This document shows positions 1 to 6,591 of a DNA stretch of 9,398 nt, piece by piece. The stretch's first letter is position 1. Every line of letters begins with the position of its first letter. Below the pieces are notes generated by a model. The model saw nothing but the letters and a program-made list of their open reading frames with translations, was not told the DNA's origin and made no database searches. The stretch lies in contig DAOUUT010000139.1 in assembly GCA_030668025.1 (NCBI GenBank), positions 1 through 9,398 of the forward strand, written 5' to 3'. The stretch is from Promethearchaeota archaeon (GTDB lineage: Archaea > Asgardarchaeota > Lokiarchaeia > Sigynarchaeales > SOKP01). The translations under genes and the position numbers were made by a program.

Positions 1-1109
1 CTGCTTGCATTTCTCCGCGAAACACACCTATTAGCCTCCCCCTTTATCAAATGGGTGCAAATTATTTAGTAGGAAATAGTGCGATTGTTAAACCATCTAC
101 CGCATGCCCCTTAACCATGTTAGAAGCCTATTCCACCATGAAGGATATGGATTTTCAAGGTTTAGATGCATTAGATTTGGTTATAGCTCCTGGAGAATGG
201 GCTGTAGATGAATTTCTTAAATCTCATTTAATTAAGATTATTATGACTGTTACCTCTTCACATACCGCAAAAGATATTCTTGTGAGATATGGAAGGATGC
301 TGAAAAAAACTGCTGATAAATCAATGGGTGTTGCAATGTACAGGGAACCTTTCAAACAATTCTTCTTTGAGTGCGCAGGAAACGATGCTGGAATAGTAAT
401 GAATGATGTTAATTTAGAAGAAGTAGCAAAATGGAATGCTATGGCAAGTTACACCAATTCAGGTCAACAATGTTTCTCAATGAAGCGAATAATAGTTCAC
501 CAAGATATTTATGATGAATATACCGAATGTCTAATAAAAGAAATGGAGAAATTAAAATATGGAGACCCTACAGATCCTACTGTTGATATTGGCCCATTAG
601 GAAGTCGACGTATACTTATGATGATGGAAGTGATGGTGGCTGATGCTAAGGAATATGGTGTTAAAATATATACAGGTGGCGAAAAAATTGATACCGGAGA
701 AGACTACGGCTTATTTTATACGCCGACTCTTGTTGAAATTAAACCAGAATTGTGTGAAGATTTATCTAAGGCTCCATTTTTGTGGAGAGAAGAAGCTTTT
801 GGACCTGTTCGTTCTATTACTAAAGCCAAAGATATGAAAGATGCAATTAGATTAGCAAATGCAAGTAATTATGGTATGAGGGCAGTAGTATACACGTCTA
901 ATTTGAACAATATTGAGGTTTTTAAGAATCAGTTAGAAGCTGCAAACATTTATATTAATGCAAGGCCTATGCTTGTTGATATTACGGTTTCTTTAGGAGG
1001 TGTCAAAGATTCTGCTTATCCCGCAGGTTGTAAATACTATCCTCAAGAGTTAGTTTATGGAAAATATATTTATGACGGTACTCCGCTGAATTTAGAAAAA
1101 ATTAAATAA
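1..1109 (+). CDS. Aldehyde dehydrogenase family protein, 5'-truncated by the window edge
   Basis: This is an NAD(P)-dependent aldehyde dehydrogenase that would oxidise an aldehyde to the acid or acyl form; the substrate cannot be told. The reading frame is open to the left edge: codons from position 3 read ACISPRNTPISLPLYQMG, the family's ISPxNxP segment with the oxyanion-hole Asn. The ATG at 51 is therefore internal and roughly the first third of the protein lies outside the window. Visible family marks are the cofactor lysine in IVKPS (just after 51), the general-base Glu in FFECAGND (codon 369-371), the catalytic Cys in SGQQC (codon 471-473), EEAFGPV, and a C-terminal SLGGVK segment. Two oddities: the usual FTGSxxxG nicotinamide-nucleotide motif is VTSSHTAKD here, and the ELGGK motif is ECAGN, so this is a divergent subfamily with possibly altered cofactor binding. 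The next gene starts 12 nt downstream, so they are probably co-transcribed. The family call is firm; specificity is unknown. Confidence 0.9.
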   Translation, partial: ACISPRNTPISLPLYQMGANYLVGNSAIVKPSTACPLTMLEAYSTMKDMDFQGLDALDLVIAPGEWAVDEFLKSHLIKIIMTVTSSHTAKDILVRYGRMLKKTADKSMGVAMYREPFKQFFFECAGNDAGIVMNDVNLEEVAKWNAMASYTNSGQQCFSMKRIIVHQDIYDEYTECLIKEMEKLKYGDPTDPTVDIGPLGSRRILMMMEVMVADAKEYGVKIYTGGEKIDTGEDYGLFYTPTLVEIKPELCEDLSKAPFLWREEAFGPVRSITKAKDMKDAIRLANASNYGMRAVVYTSNLNNIEVFKNQLEAANIYINARPMLVDITVSLGGVKDSAYPAGCKYYPQELVYGKYIYDGTPLNLEKIK

Positions 1110-1121
1110 ATTTCATACACT

Positions 1122-1529
1122 ATGGAACCTGATAATTTATATACAAAATTAAAAGAATTTTTTCCAAATCAATTAGATTTAATGAGACATTTACATGTAA
1201 ATGCCTGCTGGGAGTATTTTATCACTGAAAATTCCACTGACGATACCACTTTCAAATTACACTATTTTTTATTTAAAAAGAATGAAGATACCTTAGAGAT
1301 AACAAAACAGGTGCCCGATATTAAACCAGATTTAATTTTGTATTTCACAGAAAAAGCGATTTTAAATTTGATTGAAGGAAATTCAAGCGCAGAGGAATAT
1401 TATTCTCGCTATCATAAAGTGATGAACAATCCTCAGCCTGGTATTGAAGTGGACAATAAAGTTAACAAACCTAGACTAAAGCTTTGGCAGATTGGATATA
1501 AAAAATGGCAAAAAGACTTTAAGTTTTAA
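1122..1529 (+). CDS. SCP2-like (sterol carrier protein 2 fold) small protein
   Basis: A 135-residue soluble protein with no signal peptide or membrane segment. Residues 69-86 (PDLILYFTEKAILNLIEG), followed by an amphipathic helix to about residue 101, resemble the core of SCP2-type lipid-binding domains: a strand, then a helix with a short hydrophobic pocket-facing pattern, then a linker into a final strand and helix. The length suits a stand-alone SCP2 domain. Such proteins bind or present fatty acyl or isoprenoid-like ligands; which ligand is bound here cannot be seen. The gene starts 12 nt after the aldehyde dehydrogenase stop with no Shine-Dalgarno, suggesting the same transcript. A ligand-presenting partner for a hydrophobic aldehyde substrate is an attractive but unproven idea. 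The C-terminus is basic and aromatic (YKKWQKDFKF). The assignment rests on pattern similarity only; a novel small fold is the alternative. Confidence 0.55.
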   Translation: MEPDNLYTKLKEFFPNQLDLMRHLHVNACWEYFITENSTDDTTFKLHYFLFKKNEDTLEITKQVPDIKPDLILYFTEKAILNLIEGNSSAEEYYSRYHKVMNNPQPGIEVDNKVNKPRLKLWQIGYKKWQKDFKF

Positions 1530-1602
1530 TTTCGCACGGTTAATTCCTATAACACTTTTGATCTTAAGTTAATACATTATTATTCTTTAAACATTTTGAT
1601 AT

Positions 1603-1652
1603 AAAAATTCCTTAAATTGAAATTTTTAAATATTTTTCTAAAAAAAGAATAT
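1603..1652. terminator. Putative convergent T-rich terminators with AT hairpins
   Basis: Between the plus-strand ALDH/SCP2 unit and the minus-strand surface-protein gene there are two AT-only hairpins. Arms 1603-1609 and 1621-1627 (7 bp, 11-nt loop) end in T5 on the plus strand. Arms 1630-1637 and 1645-1652 (8 pairs including one G-U) sit over a run of seven T on the minus strand (positions 1640-1646 read as A on plus). Archaeal termination depends mainly on T-tracts, so this is a plausible termination zone for both convergent units. Hairpins are easy to find by chance in such AT-rich DNA. Confidence 0.35.
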
Positions 1653-1668
1653 CATATTGGTGTTTAGA

Positions 1669-2355
1669 TTAAAAGAAAGTAGTATTAATTTTTTTCTTTT
1701 TCAAAGATATGAATATTATACCAATAATAGCCACTAATGAAAATCCTATAAAAAAGGAGCCAAAAGGGATAATCCGAAATGTTCCTTCCAGTTTTACTAT
1801 AATTTGGTCAAATTCATCGTAACGAGTTTCAACTGCAAGAATTCCTCTAGTATCAAATTCTTTTTCCCATAAATAATCCTTTCCAGTACTACTTCTTCCC
1901 TGCTTAAATATCGAAAACTCTTCTCTGTAATACTCCGATGGTAAACTGTCAATAGCTTTATCCAGGTAATCGTCAATTGGAGTGAGGCAGAATAGATAAT
2001 CATCGTAATCTTCAGGATCATTTCCAATATAGATAGTGATAACTTCTCCACTCAAACTCCAATCAGTTTTATAATCCCAGAATTCTACATTTATTATCCA
2101 AAAGTTAGTAGCAGCTTCAATTTCTCTAATAACCATTCTTATTTGATCCCTTAATTCAAAATTGGGATCAAATCCAAATACGTCTCTAAAGCTGCTTAAA
2201 TCTAATTGTTTTATCTCCCAAATTATTTCAGTTCCCTCGTTAAACCCTAAACTATGTTCGGGATCCTGTGCCTTAACATTGAAATTAAGACAACAGCTAA
2301 AGATAATGAAATTTAACAGGACAATTGAGTAAATAATTTTTTGTTTTTGTTTCAA
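1669..2355 (-). CDS. Secreted, C-terminally membrane-anchored surface protein of unknown function
   Basis: A 228-residue protein built like an archaeal cell-surface protein. Residues 1-29 form a Sec signal peptide: lysine-rich start, hydrophobic core at about 8-24, and a likely cleavage after VKA. The central part (30-195) is acidic and aromatic, with GTEIIWEIKQLD near its start and TRGILAVETRYDEF near its end, a strand-rich layout reminiscent of repeated extracellular domains. Residues about 196-217 form one transmembrane helix, followed by KKKK and a short tail, so the bulk should lie outside the cell. No catalytic motif is seen. The start at 2355 is a TTG: the frame has a stop 19 nt upstream and no ATG in between, and the signal peptide needs this N-terminus. 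A weak GATGGT precedes it. The gene is divergent from the amidase and seems to be monocistronic. The architecture is clear; the function is not recognised. Confidence 0.75.
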   Translation of the reverse strand: MKQKQKIIYSIVLLNFIIFSCCLNFNVKAQDPEHSLGFNEGTEIIWEIKQLDLSSFRDVFGFDPNFELRDQIRMVIREIEAATNFWIINVEFWDYKTDWSLSGEVITIYIGNDPEDYDDYLFCLTPIDDYLDKAIDSLPSEYYREEFSIFKQGRSSTGKDYLWEKEFDTRGILAVETRYDEFDQIIVKLEGTFRIIPFGSFFIGFSLVAIIGIIFISLKKKKINTTFF

Positions 2356-2590
2356 TTTACCATCAAAAAGTTTTTACGTAATATTTTTACAATAGAATAA
2401 CTTCTATAATAAATTGAAAAATAAATATTTTCTTTAATTTAAAAATTTGATTTAAGATTTTCGTATCTGTCTAAAATAATCCAAAACTTGAAATTATTTA
2501 TAATATCTCGATTAAACATTAAATATCAATAACAATATTTATTTTCGATTTAATATTGAAATTATTTAAATAAATTTAAGGTGAAAAAAG
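2356..2590. promoter_or_regulatory. Divergent AT-rich promoter region between the surface protein and the amidase
   Basis: This 235-bp gap separates two divergent genes and should hold a promoter for each. TATA-like sequences include ATTTATAAT (2496-2504) for the amidase and, on the minus strand, TTTATTATAG at about 2405-2415 for the surface protein. An inverted repeat, CAATATT (2533-2539) with AATATTG (2552-2558), lies about 20 nt upstream of the amidase Shine-Dalgarno and could be an operator. No open reading frame of note is seen. Individual boxes are weak because the whole stretch is nearly all A and T. Confidence 0.35.
2578..2584 (+). promoter_or_regulatory. Shine-Dalgarno site that fixes a TTG start
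   Basis: AAGGTGA lies 6 nt upstream of the TTG at 2591. It matches the core of the anti-Shine-Dalgarno at the archaeal 16S rRNA 3' end (complement of GGAGGTGA). It supports TTG at 2591 as the amidase start. The GTG at 2581 overlaps this site and is out of frame, running into a stop within six codons. It is the only clear ribosome-binding site in the window. Confidence 0.7.
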
Positions 2591-4021
2591 TTGAATAAAG
2601 AAGATATCTGTTTTATGTCGGCTTTCGATATGCGAGAAAAAATCAAAACTCAAGAATTATCATCAACTGAAATTACTGAAACCATAATTGAAAGAATTGA
2701 AAAAATAAACCCAATAATTAATGCTTATTGTACTCCTACTTTTGAATTAGCAAGAGAAACTGCCAAAAAAGCAGATGAAATAGTTAAAAAAGGAGAAAAA
2801 TTAGGATTATTGCATGGAATTCCTACTTCAATTAAAGATCTAATGCAAATAAAAGGGATAAGAACTACATTTGGTTCTAAATTGTATGAAGATTTCATCC
2901 CAGAACAGGATGACGTCGCGGTTCAAAGATTAATTAAGGCTGGTAGTGTTATCCTAGGTAAAACAAATACACCGGAGTTTGGTTCCATCGCTCTTACAAA
3001 TAATAAACTCTTTGGAGAAACAAAAACTCCATGGGATATAGAGAGAAATTCGGGAGGTTCAAGCGGAGGTGCTGCCTCGTCCGTTGCAGGTGGTATAGGG
3101 CCATTAGCTTTAGGATCAGATGGAGGGGGGTCGATTAGAGTTCCCAGTAGCTGTTGCGGAGTTTACGGTTTAAAACCTACCTTTGGGCGTATTCCTAGTT
3201 ATCCACGCATTGGTATCGCATTCTATTCAATGGATCATTACGGTCCAATTGTACGCTATGTGAAAGATGCTGCCCTTATGCTAAATGTTTTGAAAGGTTA
3301 TCATCCTGCGGATAACAATTCGTTCCCTGACGACGACATAGATTATGTAAAAATACTTGAAGATAAACCAAAAAAATTAAAGATTGGTTATTCAATGACC
3401 TTAGGTTATGCAAAAATTCTTGAAGATGAAGTTAAAGAGAGCGTTCTTAATGGTATCCAAAAGTTTGAACAATACGATTGGGATGTGGAAGAAGCAAATT
3501 TAAAGATAAAAAAACCAGAATCAGCATTTAAGACTTTGGTCAGTGTTGGCTACGCCTATGATTTACAAAAAGATTATAATAATAGACCTGAAGACCTTAC
3601 TCCAGATCTAAAAGGTACAATAAGATTAGGTTTAGATAATAGTGCTATGAATTTCGGAAAAGCTAGAGAACAAAGAAAACAAGTTTACGAAGTTATGTAT
3701 CAGTATTTTAAAAATTATGACGTATTGATTACACCGACTATGCCATGTCCAGCTATTAAACCAGGGTGGTTAGAAACAGGGACGACATTTCCAACAATAG
3801 GGAAAAAATCGTTGAGTATTATGAGTTGGATGACATACACATATCCTTTTAACATGACAGGGCTTCCTGCTGCCTCAATTCCATCTGGTTGGACTAATTC
3901 AGGGTTACCAATTGGAATGCAAATTGTTGGTAAGCGTTATGATGAAAAAACAGTTCTTCAAGTCTCAAAAGCATTTGAAGAAGTTTCGCCTTGGCAAGAA
4001 AAGCGTCCAAAATTAAACTAA
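2591..4021 (+). CDS. Amidase-signature family hydrolase
   Basis: A cytoplasmic amidase of 476 residues, the usual length for the family, hydrolysing a carboxamide to acid plus ammonia or amine. The whole Ser-cisSer-Lys catalytic set is present: Lys82 in PTSIKD, Ser157 in the GGSSGG loop, and nucleophile Ser181 in GSDGGGSIRVP. Family context motifs surround it: LLHGIP, AGSVILGKTNTPEF and YGLKPTFGRIP, plus a C-terminal NMTGLPAASIPSG and GLPIGMQIVG. The start is TTG at 2591, supported by the AAGGTGA ribosome-binding site. It could be confused with GatA, the transamidosome subunit, because the core is shared. There is no neighbouring gatB or gatC, and the region around PEFGSIALTNN does not look like GatA's typical EFAMGSS context, so a free-standing amidase is more likely. 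The substrate is unknown. It is monocistronic and ends at a T11 tract. Confidence 0.9.
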   Translation: MNKEDICFMSAFDMREKIKTQELSSTEITETIIERIEKINPIINAYCTPTFELARETAKKADEIVKKGEKLGLLHGIPTSIKDLMQIKGIRTTFGSKLYEDFIPEQDDVAVQRLIKAGSVILGKTNTPEFGSIALTNNKLFGETKTPWDIERNSGGSSGGAASSVAGGIGPLALGSDGGGSIRVPSSCCGVYGLKPTFGRIPSYPRIGIAFYSMDHYGPIVRYVKDAALMLNVLKGYHPADNNSFPDDDIDYVKILEDKPKKLKIGYSMTLGYAKILEDEVKESVLNGIQKFEQYDWDVEEANLKIKKPESAFKTLVSVGYAYDLQKDYNNRPEDLTPDLKGTIRLGLDNSAMNFGKAREQRKQVYEVMYQYFKNYDVLITPTMPCPAIKPGWLETGTTFPTIGKKSLSIMSWMTYTYPFNMTGLPAASIPSGWTNSGLPIGMQIVGKRYDEKTVLQVSKAFEEVSPWQEKRPKLN

Positions 4022-4026
4022 TTCAA

Positions 4027-4037
4027 TTTTTTTTTTT
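4027..4037 (+). terminator. T11 tract, probable archaeal terminator of the amidase gene
   Basis: A run of eleven T begins 5 nt after the amidase stop codon and is followed by ATTTATTTTT. There is no GC-rich stem, which fits archaeal intrinsic termination on T-tracts. It sits in a 24-bp gap before the 3' end of the convergent nucleotidyltransferase gene. Confidence 0.6.
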
Positions 4038-4045
4038 ATTTATTT

Positions 4046-5146
4046 TTAAAATGACTTCATATTTGACGTTGTAATGTAAGTAGAGTCGCCTATAGTTATT
4101 TTATTTTTTATTAAATCTTCTAAAATTGAGTAATCGCCGATAATACTGTTAGAAGAGATAATTTTCTTCAATAACACGCCATCTCCTATTACTGATTCGG
4201 AGAGAATGCATTTTTCTAATTCTAGATCGTCCCCAATCGAAACATTTGGACCTATAATTGAATTTTTAATTCTAACATTTTCTCCAATCAACACAGGAGG
4301 TAATATTTTTGAATCTACTATATTTCCTGATTTGAACATGCTTTCGTAAAGAGGATCTTTTAAATTACTCTCAGACAATAAATAACGATTTCCCTCAAGT
4401 AATGTTTCTGGCCTTCCAAAATCTAAGATCTCTTTCTGCATCACATTACCCTTAATCTTTATTCCCTCTTCTATAAGTTTTTCGATTATGGGTGTAAATT
4501 GATGTTCTTTTCCATTTTCTATCTTTATCTTACTCTGTTCCTCTAAAAGCTCAAATAATCTAGGAACGGATTTCTTTCCAAAAAGATAAGCACCAGAAAC
4601 GGCATAATTAGAGATGTGAACTTGTGGTTTCTCAACAATTTTAGTTATAAAATCATTAGTGTCTAATACTGTAACACCGTAGAATTGAGGGTTTTCAACC
4701 TTTTTAATATTAATAACTCCATCGCAATTTCCTTGATGATAAGTTAATAAAATAGAAGAATAATCTTCCATTGGTAGTCTATCACTTAAAAATATAAAAC
4801 AATCGTCGTCAATAGCGAATTCCTTTGCTAATAATATGGCATCTCCAAGACCGCTGAAAAAAGGCGTATCAGCCGTAAATCCTAGAGGTTTCTGTTCTAT
4901 AAATTGAAGCTTGAAATAATCTGAAAAGTGCTCAATTAAGTATTCAGAAATCTGCCTTTTTTTATACCCTACTATAAAAACTATAACGGTTCCTTTAGGA
5001 AAAGTGCTTTTTAACTTTATAAGTATGTGATCGATTAGCCTTTTTCCAGCAACTTTTAGAAAAGCTTTGGGTTTTGAATAAGTAAATGGTTGTAACCTTT
5101 TTCCAACGCCTGCAATTGGACAAATTATTTTCAACTTTAACATCAA
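4046..5146 (-). CDS. NDP-sugar pyrophosphorylase (nucleotidyltransferase + left-handed beta-helix)
   Basis: A sugar-1-phosphate nucleotidyltransferase of 366 residues that would make an NDP-sugar from NTP and sugar 1-phosphate, feeding glycan, glycolipid or S-layer glycosylation. Domain 1 (about 4-250) is the GT-A-like transferase fold. The nucleotide loop is at residues 12-27, AGVGKRLQPFTYSKPK; the family form is GGxGTRLxPxTxxxPK, so the second Gly is Val and the Thr is Lys here. Metal-binding Asp122 is in FLSDR, EKP is at 172-174, SGAYLF at 184-189, and DFGRPE at 242-247. Domain 2 (about 281-355) is a hexapeptide left-handed beta-helix (IGENVRIKNSIIGPNVSIGDD), as in GlmU-like and archaeal dual-function enzymes. 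Its ATG overlaps the upstream gene's TGA as ATGA, so translation is probably coupled; a second ATG follows at once. Sugar and nucleotide specificity cannot be read from the sequence; no acetyltransferase activity is claimed. Confidence 0.88.
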   Translation of the reverse strand: MMLKLKIICPIAGVGKRLQPFTYSKPKAFLKVAGKRLIDHILIKLKSTFPKGTVIVFIVGYKKRQISEYLIEHFSDYFKLQFIEQKPLGFTADTPFFSGLGDAILLAKEFAIDDDCFIFLSDRLPMEDYSSILLTYHQGNCDGVINIKKVENPQFYGVTVLDTNDFITKIVEKPQVHISNYAVSGAYLFGKKSVPRLFELLEEQSKIKIENGKEHQFTPIIEKLIEEGIKIKGNVMQKEILDFGRPETLLEGNRYLLSESNLKDPLYESMFKSGNIVDSKILPPVLIGENVRIKNSIIGPNVSIGDDLELEKCILSESVIGDGVLLKKIISSNSIIGDYSILEDLIKNKITIGDSTYITTSNMKSF

Positions 5147-5673
5147 CTATCTAATATTTCTCTTAAAATATCATAATATTCGAATTCTTTTATTTTTTCT
5201 TTTACTAGTTTTTTTAATTTTCTTAAATAGTAGTTATCAGAATTCGTTTTCGTCGTGTTTTTAAGTTTCTTATTTAAAGCTATTCGTGTCTTTTCATCTA
5301 AAAAATCGACTGGAATAGATTTATAATTATTAATCAAATTTTTTTTACCAAGTTCTCCCGAAGCTTCTTTTTGTTGGTCTAAACTGGCAGTAAGAATTAG
5401 ATATAAATTTGCGACCCATGTTTCTATTCTTTCTAAATCTCCTTTTAAATAAGATCTATTAATTAACCAATCTTTAAACTCAATAACACTGTTCAAAAAG
5501 TCTATTCTTTTGTCGTCTTTATTACTTGCGTTTTCATTCTTCTGTACGATTTTACGAATCTTTTGAACTTTTAAATCTTTTCTTTCTTCTTTAGACAATT
5601 TGGCGTATGTTTCCTCTCTTAATTTTTTTCCCTCAGCGGTATCTTTATCGCCCAGCCATTTATCCATTGACAT
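5143..5673 (-). CDS. Charged protein of unknown function, coupled to the NDP-sugar pyrophosphorylase
   Basis: I do not recognise this 176-residue protein. It is highly charged, rich in Lys and Glu, predicted mostly helical, with no signal peptide or membrane span. The N-terminal third (about 10-45) is a basic-acidic helix that could form a coiled coil. The middle (about 58-98, FLNSVIEFKDWLINRSYLKG onward) is a more hydrophobic helical core with conserved-looking Trp residues. The C-terminus is again basic (LRKLKKLVKEKIKEFEYYDI). No catalytic or metal-binding motif is apparent. The start is ATG 5673; the ATG two codons later (MDKWLG) is an equally good start, and no Shine-Dalgarno is seen. It is the first gene of a two-gene unit: its TGA overlaps the next ATG. 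That suggests a role tied to the pyrophosphorylase, such as a partner or regulator, but this is inference. Confidence 0.7.
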   Translation of the reverse strand: MSMDKWLGDKDTAEGKKLREETYAKLSKEERKDLKVQKIRKIVQKNENASNKDDKRIDFLNSVIEFKDWLINRSYLKGDLERIETWVANLYLILTASLDQQKEASGELGKKNLINNYKSIPVDFLDEKTRIALNKKLKNTTKTNSDNYYLRKLKKLVKEKIKEFEYYDILREILDS

Positions 5674-5803
5674 TATTCTAATAATAATTAAAGTTTGATT
5701 CTAAAAATTACTTATCTATTAAATAATTAATATAAAGAAAAAAATCCGTTTGAATTCTGAGAGAGATAGGTTAATATTGATTTAAGTTATTAGTATATAT
5801 AGA

Positions 5804-6583
5804 ATGAGAGTAAAAGGATTGATATTTGATTTTGGTTTTACACTGTTTTCCTTTGAAAATCCGTCAATTGAAAAATATTACGATTGCTTTAATCGTGGAT
5901 TATTGAAATCACTTGACATTTTAAAACAAGAAAAAATTATAGAAGAAAAAGAAATAATTATAGATAATTTTATTAAAATCTTCAACAGAAAAAGAAATTC
6001 TTTCTTTAAATCGTCATTAAAAACGAAGGACGAATTTCCAACTACATTATTATTTAAGAGCGTGTTAACTGCGTTAAAAAAAAAAGGTTATTTGATTAAA
6101 GACGAGAATGTTAAAGAAGAGTTTATAGAAAATTTAGCTGAAATTTATCATTCTTATGAAGAGGAAGAATGGAAACCCTATAAAGATACGAGATATACCT
6201 TAGAATCACTATCTAAAACCTCGTACTTAAAAATAGGTCTAATTTCAAATCATCCAAACCATAAAACTATAAAAAATTTGCTCAAAAATAATGAAATGAA
6301 GCATTTTTTCGATGCAATCGTTACTTCTGCAAAATTTGGTAAAAGAAAGCCCAACCCAGATATTTTTTTCCATACATTAAAGAAAATGGGATTAAATAAA
6401 GACGATGCAAAGGATTGCATAATGGTGGGTGACGAAGCTGCCGACGCTGTTGGGGCTTATAGGGCAGGCATGCAACTCATCTTAAAAGAAAGGGAATACG
6501 AATTTCCCTTTGAAAGAGAAATCAATTTGCCAAATTTAATAAAAATTAAATCGATTAAAGAAGTATTAAACTACATAGAATAG
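5804..6583 (+). CDS. HAD superfamily hydrolase (class IA-like)
   Basis: A 259-residue haloacid-dehalogenase-fold hydrolase, probably a small-molecule phosphatase. Motif I is IFDFGFTL with nucleophile Asp9; motif II Ser148 is in LISNHP; motif III Lys is in FGKRKPNPDIF (about 180-187); motif IV is GDEAADAVGA with Asp210 and Asp214. A helical cap fills residues about 20-125, as in subclass IA. The position two after the nucleophile is Gly, not the usual acid/base Asp. This also occurs in related members such as YihX-type phosphatases, so activity is still likely, but haloacid dehalogenase-like chemistry cannot be excluded. The ATG start is set by motif I lying at the very N-terminus; there is no Shine-Dalgarno, so the transcript may be leaderless. 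A run of ten A (6076-6085) lies inside the frame, which stays intact. It ends 8 nt before the 3' end of the convergent tRNA. Substrate unknown. Confidence 0.85.
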   Translation: MRVKGLIFDFGFTLFSFENPSIEKYYDCFNRGLLKSLDILKQEKIIEEKEIIIDNFIKIFNRKRNSFFKSSLKTKDEFPTTLLFKSVLTALKKKGYLIKDENVKEEFIENLAEIYHSYEEEEWKPYKDTRYTLESLSKTSYLKIGLISNHPNHKTIKNLLKNNEMKHFFDAIVTSAKFGKRKPNPDIFFHTLKKMGLNKDDAKDCIMVGDEAADAVGAYRAGMQLILKEREYEFPFEREINLPNLIKIKSIKEVLNYIE

Positions 6584-6591
6584 ATATAAAG

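Noticed and set aside
643..837. 64-codon plus-strand frame inside the aldehyde dehydrogenase gene
   Set aside because: It is fully nested in the well-supported dehydrogenase frame, starts without a ribosome-binding site and has no recognisable domain.
1420..1426. GTGATGA resembling a C box of a C/D guide RNA
   Set aside because: It lies inside the SCP2-like coding region and no D box, C' or D' box is found at the right spacing.
1797..2051. 84-codon minus-strand frame inside the surface-protein gene
   Set aside because: It is a shadow of the surface-protein gene in another frame, and the signal peptide/anchor logic supports the longer frame.
5793..5800. TATATATA as a TATA box for the HAD gene
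   Set aside because: It lies only about 4 nt before the start codon, so transcription from it would begin inside the gene, past motif I.
6076..6085. Run of ten A in the HAD gene, possible frameshift or slippage site
   Set aside because: The frame is intact through all four HAD motifs after the run, so there is no sign of a broken or programmed-shift gene.
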